In this document: in pieces, positions 1 to 5,032 of the stretch
How the letters are laid out: every line of letters starts with the position of its first letter
How positions within the stretch are numbered: position 1 is the stretch's first letter
Origin: Candidatus Thorarchaeota archaeon
GTDB lineage: Archaea; Asgardarchaeota; Thorarchaeia; Thorarchaeales; Thorarchaeaceae
DNA length: 5,032 nucleotides
Reading direction: 5' to 3'
NCBI GenBank assembly: GCA_018238825.1
Contig: JABCSP010000191.1
Location: 1 to 5,032, forward strand
The notes under the pieces: model-generated
Told to the model about the DNA's origin: nothing
The model's input: only the letters and a program-made list of their open reading frames with translations
The model's database searches: none
Program-made: the position numbers and the translations under genes

Positions 1-718
1 TCCATGTACTGATTGCATTATGAGCTCCATTCCCAACAGGATACCCATACTTGTCCTTGAGCTTGTGTTGTGTATTGCAAGCAATGCCAAGAGATGGGAG
101 ATCAAGGACACCTGTATCAATCAGGATATTTGTTATACCTGAATCAATTGCTTTTCTAATCAGTGCATCAGCAACTTCCACACGTTTTGTTGTAGAAACC
201 ATAGATGTTGCATTGAATGCTAATAGAAGCGCATTCTCAAGACCTGTTTCCTCAACGACCTCATAGAGCTCGCTTTTCGTGTCTGGTGTTAGAGAATTGA
301 GTATGACTCTATCAAGGCACCCTGTTTCTTTAGCAAAACGAATCCCCGCACTATTTACTTCTGGAGAATCTGAGCCGTCAATTAGAAGTGGGAAATCTGT
401 AGCATCTAACAGATATGCTAGGTACTTTTCAATAGCATCTGACGTTGATGCAACAACATCGAGCATTGTTGGAATTCCTGTCTTCTTAGTCATAACAGCA
501 AGCATAGAGAGTATCTCTTCTGTTGCTTTCTTGTCTATCTCTCCTTTGCTTGCATCTTTTACAAGCTTGTCTTTTGAATAGAAAACGGAATTGATGAGAA
601 CTGTTGGAGTCTTCCCCGGCAAACCTCCAATTTTCACATCTCCAATCACGTAAGTTTTCTGCTCAGCTGTATATTTGAACAATGCATTCTCCTCTACCGA
701 TTTAGTTGCATGACTCAT
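1..718 (-). CDS. mtrH: MtrH-family corrinoid:tetrahydropterin methyltransferase (C-terminus beyond left edge)
   Basis: The minus strand is open from ATG at 718-716 to the left edge, giving 239 residues; the family is usually about 300-320 long, so the last quarter is missing. The N-terminus (FKYTAEQKTYVIGDVKIGG) and the blocks LLIDGSDSPE (111-120), VILNSL (138-143), LLLAFNATS (164-172), ILIDTGVLDLPSLG (198-211) and GYPVGNGAHN (225-234) follow the MtrH pattern. Family knowledge: MtrH is a cytosolic pterin-binding TIM barrel that moves a methyl group between methyl-tetrahydromethanopterin and a corrinoid protein; the bacterial relative MtgA transfers from corrinoid to tetrahydrofolate. D114, N141, N169 and D201 are plausible pterin-contact residues by analogy with AcsE/MeTr. 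An AGGT ribosome site on the minus strand (729-726), 7 bases before the ATG, supports this start; an in-frame ATG at 733-731 has none. No mtrA-G gene is visible, so it looks like a stand-alone homologue working with a corrinoid protein encoded elsewhere. Direction and methyl donor cannot be told from sequence. Confidence 0.9.
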   Translation of the reverse strand, partial: MSHATKSVEENALFKYTAEQKTYVIGDVKIGGLPGKTPTVLINSVFYSKDKLVKDASKGEIDKKATEEILSMLAVMTKKTGIPTMLDVVASTSDAIEKYLAYLLDATDFPLLIDGSDSPEVNSAGIRFAKETGCLDRVILNSLTPDTKSELYEVVEETGLENALLLAFNATSMVSTTKRVEVADALIRKAIDSGITNILIDTGVLDLPSLGIACNTQHKLKDKYGYPVGNGAHNAISTW

Positions 719-845
719 ATTTAAGACCTGCATTACGTGTGTTTGAAATGTGTGGCAAAACTGTTATCGATACAGTCTTCAATGAAATTTATTTGTAGAT
801 ATTAACAGAGCTTGGCAACAGGCATTATGATGAGGATTTTTAAAA
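719..845. promoter_or_regulatory. Divergent control region between mtrH and the Gfo/Idh/MocA gene
   Basis: This gap of 127 bases must hold the start signals of both flanking genes. For the rightward gene, AAATTTATTT at 785-794 is a weak TATA-like element about 55 bases before the ATG, and GAGG at 832-835 is a ribosome site 10 bases before it. For the leftward gene I find the AGGT ribosome site but no clear TATA box. An inverted repeat lies at 760-776. The element assignments are inference from archaeal promoter spacing. Confidence 0.4.
760..776. repeat. Short inverted repeat ACTGT-N7-ACAGT, possible operator
   Basis: The arms ACTGT (760-764) and ACAGT (772-776) are perfect complements around a spacer containing the self-complementary ATCGAT. 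Removing one T would make a continuous 14-base palindrome, CTGTATCGATACAG. It lies near the middle of the divergent region, where one regulator could act on both genes. Arms this short also occur by chance, so the role is a guess. Confidence 0.25.
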
Positions 846-1841
846 ATGACAGAAATTGGTGTTGCAGTTATTGGTCTGGGATTCGTAGGTGGAAAAGCAC
901 ATGCTTCATCTGTAAGAAGAATCGATGGAGCTAACCTTGTTGCAGTATCTGACTTGATAGTGGATAGAGGGCAGAAATTTGTTGCCAAGTATGGTTGCAA
1001 GTTCTATCAAGATCATTTAGAGGCTGTTAAGGACCCAGATGTAGATGCAGTGATAGTGTCAGTTCCGACACCCTATCACTATCAAGTTGCAAAGGATGCT
1101 ATTACGAACGGGAAACATGTTCTCTGTGAGATGCCTTTGACGACAACTGAAGAGCAGTCTATAGAATTGAAAGACCGAGCACAGGAAGCCGGGCTCATAA
1201 TTATGCCTGTGTTGAACTTCAGATTCACACCTAATTTTCTCAAGGCAAAAGAACTTTTGAGTAAGCGAGTCATTGGTTCCCCCATCTCTTTCACATTTCG
1301 AGAGTTCATACCTGCAAAGGATTTAGCACTTCAATGGCCTCCCTCCTCTTGGGCTTGGGACATTGAGAAAAGTGGTGGGTTACCAGATTACACCCTGTCT
1401 GTTTGGTCAATAGACCTGATACAGTGGTTGTTCGATTCAGATATTGAAGAAGTGCATTGGGAATCCAATTTTTCTCCTATAGAAGGAGTACCTGATTTCA
1501 AGGGTTACCAGACAATTGGATGTGCACGATTAGCGGATGGTGTTGTGGGAACCTTTCAATTTGGCTCATCGGTTTCAGAGGGTATGGGTACTACCCAGCT
1601 TGAAATCTTTGGTAATAACACTAAAACACTCAGGGCTGTGTGGAATAATAAATTGGAATTACTTGGTTCTGAAAGTGAAAATCAGGAATGGTCTTTCGAA
1701 TTAAAGGGACCAAGAGTATGGGGTCATCTACAGACTGATCAATACTTTGTTGATTGCATCCGTCAGAACAAAGTGCCTGAATTTGGTGTAGAGGAAGCGA
1801 TAAAGGTACAGCAGATAGCAAAGAAAATGGTAATGGATTGA
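846..1841 (+). CDS. Gfo/Idh/MocA-family protein with altered catalytic residues
   Basis: This complete protein of 331 residues has the family's two-domain layout. Residues 1-120 form an NAD(P)-binding Rossmann domain with the glycine motif GLGFVGGKAH (10-19) and D36 after the second strand, which usually favours NAD over NADP. Residues from about 125 to 331 form the alpha/beta domain of the family. The normal active site is not preserved: the EKP lysine is methionine in CEMP (M96), and in the second motif, normally G-G-x-x-x-D-x-G-x-H-x-I-D, the segment SGGLPDYTLSVWSID has T183 in place of the Asp and W187 in place of the His. The protein may therefore bind a dinucleotide without classical sugar or polyol dehydrogenase activity, or use other chemistry. 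The ATG follows a GAGG ribosome site by 10 bases. It is divergent from mtrH and convergent with the nitroreductase gene. Family assignment is secure; the substrate is unknown. Confidence 0.92.
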   Translation: MTEIGVAVIGLGFVGGKAHASSVRRIDGANLVAVSDLIVDRGQKFVAKYGCKFYQDHLEAVKDPDVDAVIVSVPTPYHYQVAKDAITNGKHVLCEMPLTTTEEQSIELKDRAQEAGLIIMPVLNFRFTPNFLKAKELLSKRVIGSPISFTFREFIPAKDLALQWPPSSWAWDIEKSGGLPDYTLSVWSIDLIQWLFDSDIEEVHWESNFSPIEGVPDFKGYQTIGCARLADGVVGTFQFGSSVSEGMGTTQLEIFGNNTKTLRAVWNNKLELLGSESENQEWSFELKGPRVWGHLQTDQYFVDCIRQNKVPEFGVEEAIKVQQIAKKMVMD

Positions 1842-1887
1842 ATGAGTTTCTGATTCTTACGTGCGCTCTTTCTTCTTCACTATTCAT
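1842..1887. terminator. Convergent intergenic gap with pyrimidine-rich tract
   Basis: Only 46 bases separate the stop of the rightward gene (TGA 1839-1841) from the stop of the leftward gene (TGA, 1890-1888). On the plus strand 1865-1887 is almost all pyrimidine (GCTCTTTCTTCTTCAC and on), resembling the T-rich tracts at which archaeal RNA polymerase stops without a hairpin. It could end the rightward transcript. No matching T-rich tract for the leftward transcript is seen in the gap, and no strong stem-loop is present. Confidence 0.35.
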
Positions 1888-2682
1888 TCACTTAAGGTCG
1901 AATCCATGTCTTCTTAGGATTTCTAGGAGTGAATCGCCTCGTCTATCAGGATTTCTGAATTTCCGTGAGATATGTTCAGACCATGAATATTTGTCAAAAC
2001 CAATAGTGTCTTCCTTGTCTCCAAGCGGCACTTTTATGCGTGATTTGATGTAGTATCCCTGCGCGATATAACCCTCATCCATTTTCTTCATGCAAATCTC
2101 AATATCCTCATCTGTGTGATGTCGGTATTCATCCTCGAATGCAGACATCTCGAGCGGAAATCTAGGGCGAATCTCAGTTTCTTCAGTTGGATCTGGATAA
2201 CCCAAACTCATTCCCACAACAGGAAACACGCGTTTTGGAACATTGAAGGTTATAGCAATTTTATCTGCGCGTGCTGGTGCCATTCCATACAACACAGAAC
2301 CTAAGCCCAGAGATTCAGCTGCTAGTGTTAGATTCTCTATAACCAGTACAGCGTCTTGCATACCAAGCCAGATAGTGAACATATCATCACTCCTATATTC
2401 GTGTCCACGTTTCTTCATTATCTTCTCCATTCTAGCGATATCGATAAAGAATATGAGATGAACTGGAGCAGTTGGATAGACTCCTATTCCAGCTTCTTTC
2501 ATCTTCTCTTTACTACGAGTATAGATAACAGAACCGAGTTGTGCTGCGAAGGGAGCTCTGAAACCTGCCTCAAGTATCTGAGCAAGAATCTCATCCGATA
2601 CGGGTTTGTCCAGGTACTTCCTTATCGATCGTCTATTATTAATGACATCAAGAACAATGTTGGATTTTCCAATGGCTGGCAT
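1888..2682 (-). CDS. NfsA-like FMN-dependent nitroreductase family protein
   Basis: The protein has 264 residues from ATG at 2682-2680 and is complete. The N-terminal INNRRSIRKY (14-23) is the family's FMN phosphate-binding segment (R17, R18, S19, R21). LEAGFRAPFAAQ (37-48), ENLTLAAESLGLGSVLYG (116-133) and VVGMSLGYP (155-163) follow the nitroreductase core. RPRFPLE (172-178) and the tail around YSWSEHISRKF (232-242), ending in RRHGFDLK, resemble E. coli NfsA (PRLP; TWSDHIRR; HKQGW), making this the long, NfsA-like form rather than the compact form of about 200 residues. Such enzymes are soluble FMN homodimers that use NAD(P)H to reduce nitro compounds, quinones or flavins; the natural substrate here is unknown. 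The start is uncertain: an in-frame TTG at 2709-2707 would add nine residues (MRWRSYHFI), but the family normally begins shortly before the RRSIRKY segment. GAGGTGG (minus strand, 2707-2701) overlaps that TTG codon and lies 18 bases from the ATG, too far to be a normal ribosome site for it. Confidence 0.88.
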   Translation of the reverse strand: MPAIGKSNIVLDVINNRRSIRKYLDKPVSDEILAQILEAGFRAPFAAQLGSVIYTRSKEKMKEAGIGVYPTAPVHLIFFIDIARMEKIMKKRGHEYRSDDMFTIWLGMQDAVLVIENLTLAAESLGLGSVLYGMAPARADKIAITFNVPKRVFPVVGMSLGYPDPTEETEIRPRFPLEMSAFEDEYRHHTDEDIEICMKKMDEGYIAQGYYIKSRIKVPLGDKEDTIGFDKYSWSEHISRKFRNPDRRGDSLLEILRRHGFDLK

Positions 2683-2718
2683 GATGAAATGGTATGACCG
2701 CCACCTCAAGAGGTTTCC

Positions 2719-2728
2719 TAATTATTAA
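2719..2728 (-). promoter_or_regulatory. Putative TATA box for the nitroreductase gene
   Basis: TTAATAATTA on the minus strand lies about 40 bases before the ATG at 2682. With the usual archaeal spacing, transcription would begin near 2698, giving a leader of about 16 bases and leaving the alternative TTG start at 2709 outside the transcript. The element is AT-rich and not a strong consensus match, so this is inference. Confidence 0.35.
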
Positions 2729-2739
2729 CACTCATAGTT

Positions 2740-2752
2740 AAAAAAAAAAAAA
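2740..2752. repeat. Homopolymer run of 13 A (plus strand)
   Basis: Thirteen uninterrupted A residues lie between the TATA-like elements of the nitroreductase gene and the surface-protein gene. No other run in the window is comparable. Poly(dA:dT) is stiff and excludes histones, and could act as a spacer or insulator between divergent promoters. Read leftward it is T13, also like an archaeal terminator tract, but no leftward gene lies to its right. The exact length may be affected by sequencing or assembly. Confidence 0.9.
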
Positions 2753-2762
2753 TCAAGCCCGA

Positions 2763-2780
2763 CGAAATATGCATATAAAG
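2763..2780 (+). promoter_or_regulatory. BRE/TATA promoter of the surface-protein gene
   Basis: CGAAA (2763-2767), a BRE-like purine element, precedes TATAAA (2774-2779) inside GCATATAAAG. This is the best archaeal promoter in the window. The TATA box overlaps a 10-base palindrome, ATATGCATAT (2767-2776). Usual spacing puts the start of transcription near 2800, giving a leader of about 54 bases before the ATG at 2854. Confidence 0.6.
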
Positions 2781-2800
2781 TACAGAAGAATTAGTAATTT

Positions 2801-2813
2801 ACATTCTGAATGT
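2801..2813. repeat. Perfect inverted repeat ACATTC-T-GAATGT near the predicted transcription start
   Basis: Six-base arms flank one central T, about 25 bases downstream of the TATA box, where a bound protein would block initiation. The arms are short and could be chance, so an operator role is only a suggestion. It is too short to be a terminator hairpin. Confidence 0.3.
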
Positions 2814-2842
2814 GCAGTAGGTCATATCATAACAAATCTATT

Positions 2843-2846
2843 GGAG
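2843..2846 (+). promoter_or_regulatory. Ribosome binding site of the surface-protein gene
   Basis: GGAG ends 7 bases before the ATG at 2854-2856 and decides that start over the ATG at 2849, which is in another frame and meets TGA after three codons. Confidence 0.65.
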
Positions 2847-2853
2847 AAATGAT

Positions 2854-2937
2854 ATGTTGAATAATCGACGGACTACCAGGAAATATGCGATATACTCGCT
2901 ATGCTTTGTGATACTCTTTCTAGTGGCACCAATGGCC
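2854..2937 (+). other. Signal peptide-coding segment of the surface protein
   Basis: Codons 1-28 encode a positively charged start (R5, R6, R9, K10), a hydrophobic core of about 15 residues (12-26) and a small residue at a possible signal peptidase site (A28, before TNPGD). No lipobox is seen: C17 lies inside the hydrophobic core and is not followed by a mature-protein-like sequence. The exact cleavage site is uncertain, and an uncleaved anchor is possible. Confidence 0.7.
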
Positions 2938-5032
2938 ACAAACCCTGGTGACCAATTTCATTCTAATACGAATCTAGATCTCCCATACTATGATAGCATG
3001 AACTTAGCTGCAGGCAATCAGGATTATACGGATTCTAGTACATCAGATATTGATAGTTCTCCAGATATTGGGACTCACTCGAATTTTGTAAATCAGCAAG
3101 ATGGTCCTGATTCAACTTATGATACTCTTCTTGAGGCTAATGCAGACCCCGCACCTACGGATTCGGAAGATGATATTGATAGTGACACCTCAGATGTGGA
3201 TTCAACACCAGATGTTGGAATTGAAGGCACCTTCTCAAATGCACAAGGAACCACTCTTGATTCAAGTTACTTTGCTCTCAATGAAGAAAGTTATTCTGAT
3301 GGGTATGGTGGAGAAACAGGTTCAGTTTTTGTTACGGGATCCGTTCCAGATATGGCTGACAAAGAAGCATCCTGTTTATATCAAGCAATATTCTGGAATC
3401 CTACAGATTATGTGTATGAGATTTCAAGAGTTGAGTTCAATTATACTGGTAGTTTATGGATAGGTGCTATCACACAAGGAAGCGGATATTCATCTCCAAC
3501 ATCTGAATGGTACCTCACGAATAATCATGTGGCATACTGGGCTGGGTCTTCACCAATCACAGCACAACCACACACTGCTTATCCATTTTTCATAAATGCA
3601 GATTCGAAAAGGGTTAACGGAGATTTCTACGTTGATATTCGCATAACTGCTAATTCTTCAACTTATTCTGAATCTTATCACACAGCGCAAGCAAACCCAG
3701 CTCGACCTGCGGCTCAACTTTGGCTGGGTTCATCGTCCCCATCTCAAATTCATACAGTTTCAACGGGAGTTCAAACAACTGTGTATGTGTCTCTTGAGGA
3801 GGCCGCAAATAGTGCGGATATTTCAATTGGAACACTAACAATTGATGTTCCCTCAGGTTTCACAGGTATCACAAGTGTGGGTGGAACAGGTTGGGACACA
3901 GCAGCGATTAATGGAAATCAAATCATAGTGAGCAATACAGCAGCCTTTAGAGGTTCCACTATCACTTATGCATTCAGTATCACTTCGCCTAGTTCTCCTG
4001 GATTGTACAAGCTTGACATTGCCTTTGATGACAGTTCCTATGCTCATCCGATTGGTAATTTTACTATTCATGTCACAGGAACCCCAACAACGACAGAAAA
4101 AATCAACCTTGAATACCAATGGACTTCTGCCACCAGTGATGATACAAATGAGGAAGTCTGTATCAATGTTGGATTCCATACTGGAACTGAGAATCTAACG
4201 GTTAACTACTGGGATGGCTTTACTTGGAATGTTCTGGGAACAATCTCTACAACTGGATGGACCAACCTGACAGCAACAGGTCTTTCTTCTTCAACTTATA
4301 CAATACAGTTAGTTGGAAGTTCAGAATCAAGTGATAGCAGTAAAGATACATGGAATATTGATTTGATTACACTTCACACATGGTCTCTACAGACTTACAA
4401 CTATAAACTGGACCTTGAGATTCAATGGTCTACTGCTAACTATACACAAGATTACGAAGAGCTGTGCATCTATGCTGGAAATCTCGATACTGAGAGTATA
4501 AGAATTGACATTTGGAATGGTGCTGATTGGACAAACATTGCAACTGATTTGAATGCGAATTCATGGAATAATATTAGCATCGGAACTTGGCTAACCTCCG
4601 CAACACTAACAATTAGATTTAGAGGAGACCTCGAAGTTGGTGATACAACTCAGTCCTCTTGGGAGATTGATTGTAGTCTTTTACATACTTGGGATAACGA
4701 AGTCCCCACCAATTCTGCTACTCCAGTTATTTCGAATCTAGATGATGCAACTTTCCTCTATGCAGAATATCGTCAATACAATTTAACAGCTCAAGTAACT
4801 GATCTAGACGGATACGCTGAAATCGATTACGTTGAGTTGACTCTAACTTCAAATGACCGGGGTACAGAGTACTGGTCAATACGATATGATGAAGATACAG
4901 ACTCGTTCACTGAGCAGTCTGACCCCAGCGATTACATTACATTGGATATTGGTTCATCAAGCGCAGTAGAGGTCGGTAACACTATCGATGCCGCATTCAT
5001 CATTACAGTGAATTGGAATCATCCCGATGTTG
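2854..5032 (+). CDS. Large secreted or cell-surface beta-sandwich repeat protein (C-terminus beyond right edge)
   Basis: An open frame of 726 codons runs from ATG 2854 to the right edge without a stop. Residues 1-28 are a signal peptide or signal anchor: basic RRTTRK, then hydrophobic YAIYSLCFVILFLVAP, with a possible cut after PMA (A28). Residues 29-62 are low-complexity. Residues 63-145 hold two copies of an acidic Ser/Asp-rich repeat. Residues about 150-405 are beta-rich and Ser/Thr/Gly-rich, with no domain I can name. Residues 416-613 are two tandem copies of a beta-sandwich unit. Residues about 618-726 (PVISNLDDATFLYAEY onward) resemble an Ig- or cadherin-like domain. N-glycosylation sequons occur at N196, N267, N402, N447, N471, N529, N573 and N643, as expected of an archaeal exported protein. 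No catalytic motif is seen. It is probably a surface-layer-associated, adhesive or ligand-binding protein; a membrane anchor could lie beyond the edge. Its own TATA box and ribosome site precede it. Confidence 0.88.
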   Translation, partial: MLNNRRTTRKYAIYSLCFVILFLVAPMATNPGDQFHSNTNLDLPYYDSMNLAAGNQDYTDSSTSDIDSSPDIGTHSNFVNQQDGPDSTYDTLLEANADPAPTDSEDDIDSDTSDVDSTPDVGIEGTFSNAQGTTLDSSYFALNEESYSDGYGGETGSVFVTGSVPDMADKEASCLYQAIFWNPTDYVYEISRVEFNYTGSLWIGAITQGSGYSSPTSEWYLTNNHVAYWAGSSPITAQPHTAYPFFINADSKRVNGDFYVDIRITANSSTYSESYHTAQANPARPAAQLWLGSSSPSQIHTVSTGVQTTVYVSLEEAANSADISIGTLTIDVPSGFTGITSVGGTGWDTAAINGNQIIVSNTAAFRGSTITYAFSITSPSSPGLYKLDIAFDDSSYAHPIGNFTIHVTGTPTTTEKINLEYQWTSATSDDTNEEVCINVGFHTGTENLTVNYWDGFTWNVLGTISTTGWTNLTATGLSSSTYTIQLVGSSESSDSSKDTWNIDLITLHTWSLQTYNYKLDLEIQWSTANYTQDYEELCIYAGNLDTESIRIDIWNGADWTNIATDLNANSWNNISIGTWLTSATLTIRFRGDLEVGDTTQSSWEIDCSLLHTWDNEVPTNSATPVISNLDDATFLYAEYRQYNLTAQVTDLDGYAEIDYVELTLTSNDRGTEYWSIRYDEDTDSFTEQSDPSDYITLDIGSSSAVEVGNTIDAAFIITVNWNHPDV
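3040..3288 (+). repeat. Two degenerate copies of an acidic TSDxDSxPDxG repeat within the surface protein
   Basis: Copy 1 (residues 63-95, 3040-3138) begins TSDIDSSPDIGTHSNF and continues to DSTYDTLLEA. Copy 2 (residues 112-145, 3187-3288) begins TSDVDSTPDVGIEGTFSN and continues to LDSSYFALNEE. The spacing is 49-50 residues, with an acidic linker (TDSEDDIDSD) between. I recall similar DSSxDxGTHSNF...YDTLxE modules in large exported proteins of uncultivated archaea, where they join domains; this is memory, not a search. The Asp richness would allow calcium binding. Confidence 0.75.
4099..4692 (+). repeat. Two tandem beta-sandwich domains of about 102 residues within the surface protein
   Basis: Copy 1 (residues 416-510, 4099-4383) and copy 2 (residues 518-613, 4405-4692) share these landmarks in order: LEYQW/LEIQW (419-423, 521-525), EEVCI/EELCI (C436 and C538, exactly 102 apart), YWDGFTWN/IWNGADWTN, a W-x-N step, TIQL/TIRF, WNIDLITLHTW/WEIDCSLLHTW. 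The DNA copies are clearly diverged, so the duplication is old. Alternating hydrophobic residues and regular Trp suggest a jelly-roll, carbohydrate-binding-like sandwich, but I cannot name the family. Confidence 0.8.

Noticed and set aside
51..581. Two plus-strand open frames (51-266 and 279-581) opposite the methyltransferase
   Set aside because: They lie antisense to the strongly conserved MtrH-like frame, have no ribosome site and show low-complexity Ser-rich translations typical of a shadow frame.
731..733. In-frame upstream ATG for the MtrH-like gene (would add MQVLN)
   Set aside because: It has no ribosome site, whereas the ATG at 718 has AGGT at 7 bases, and family members begin close to the FKYT segment.
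1630..1887. Minus-strand open frame overlapping the end of the Gfo/Idh/MocA gene and the convergent gap
   Set aside because: It is mostly antisense to a clearly coding frame, and its translation matches nothing I recognise.
2116..2697. Plus-strand open frames opposite the nitroreductase gene
   Set aside because: The nitroreductase frame on the minus strand is supported by family motifs along its whole length; these are shadows.
2849..2860. Three-codon open frame (ATG ATA TGT TGA) overlapping the start of the surface-protein gene
   Set aside because: Its start codon is only 2 bases after the GGAG ribosome site, and such tiny frames are common by chance; no sign of leader-peptide control.
3101..3463. 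Plus-strand open frame of 120 codons inside the surface-protein gene
   Set aside because: It is out of frame with the continuous open frame of 726 codons that carries the signal peptide, repeats and sequons; its hydrophobic, Met/Leu-rich translation is a frame shadow of Asp/Ser codons.
3650..4198. Minus- and plus-strand open frames at 3650-3841, 3853-4179 and 3968-4198
   Set aside because: All overlap the surface-protein frame, lack start signals and have no recognisable protein pattern.
1..5032. CRISPR arrays, tRNA/rRNA genes, insertion sequences, integrases and riboswitches
   Set aside because: I saw no regularly spaced direct DNA repeats, cloverleaf-like segments, transposase motifs or long structured leaders; the intergenic regions (127, 46 and 171 bases) are too small for most of these.

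Overview
The window looks archaeal. The genes are preceded by TATA/BRE-like elements and short purine-rich ribosome sites. One gene is a methyltransferase of the tetrahydromethanopterin-linked MtrH family. The right half is a long, secreted, sequon-rich beta-sandwich protein of the kind common in uncultivated archaea. A stand-alone MtrH homologue together with this surface-protein style best fits an Asgard archaeon (Thorarchaeia- or Lokiarchaeia-like), with Bathyarchaeia as an alternative. This placement rests on remembered family patterns, not on a search.

Layout: (1) 1-718, minus strand: the first 239 residues of an MtrH-family methyltransferase that runs off the left edge. (2) 719-845: a divergent intergenic region with an inverted repeat and a weak TATA-like element. 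(3) 846-1841, plus strand: a complete Gfo/Idh/MocA-type protein that keeps its dinucleotide-binding Rossmann fold but has changed all three positions normally regarded as catalytic. (4) 1842-1887: a short convergent gap. (5) 1888-2682, minus strand: a complete NfsA-like flavin nitroreductase. (6) 2683-2853: a second divergent intergenic region with a 13-base A run between two TATA-like elements. (7) 2854-5032, plus strand: the first 726 residues of a large secreted or cell-surface protein, with a signal peptide, acidic Ser/Thr/Asp repeats, two tandem beta-sandwich repeats of about 102 residues and a further Ig-like region, running off the right edge.

The four genes alternate in direction (minus, plus, minus, plus), so there is no operon inside the window and each gene seems to have its own promoter. 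The pairs sharing a control region are MtrH with the Gfo/Idh/MocA protein, and nitroreductase with surface protein. The MtrH homologue probably moves methyl groups between a corrinoid protein and a tetrahydropterin; its usual partners (corrinoid protein, substrate methyltransferase) would have to lie left of the window. No RNA genes, CRISPR arrays, insertion sequences or integrase genes were seen. I see no convincing new multi-gene system. The most unusual item is the apparently active-site-less Gfo/Idh/MocA protein divergent from MtrH.
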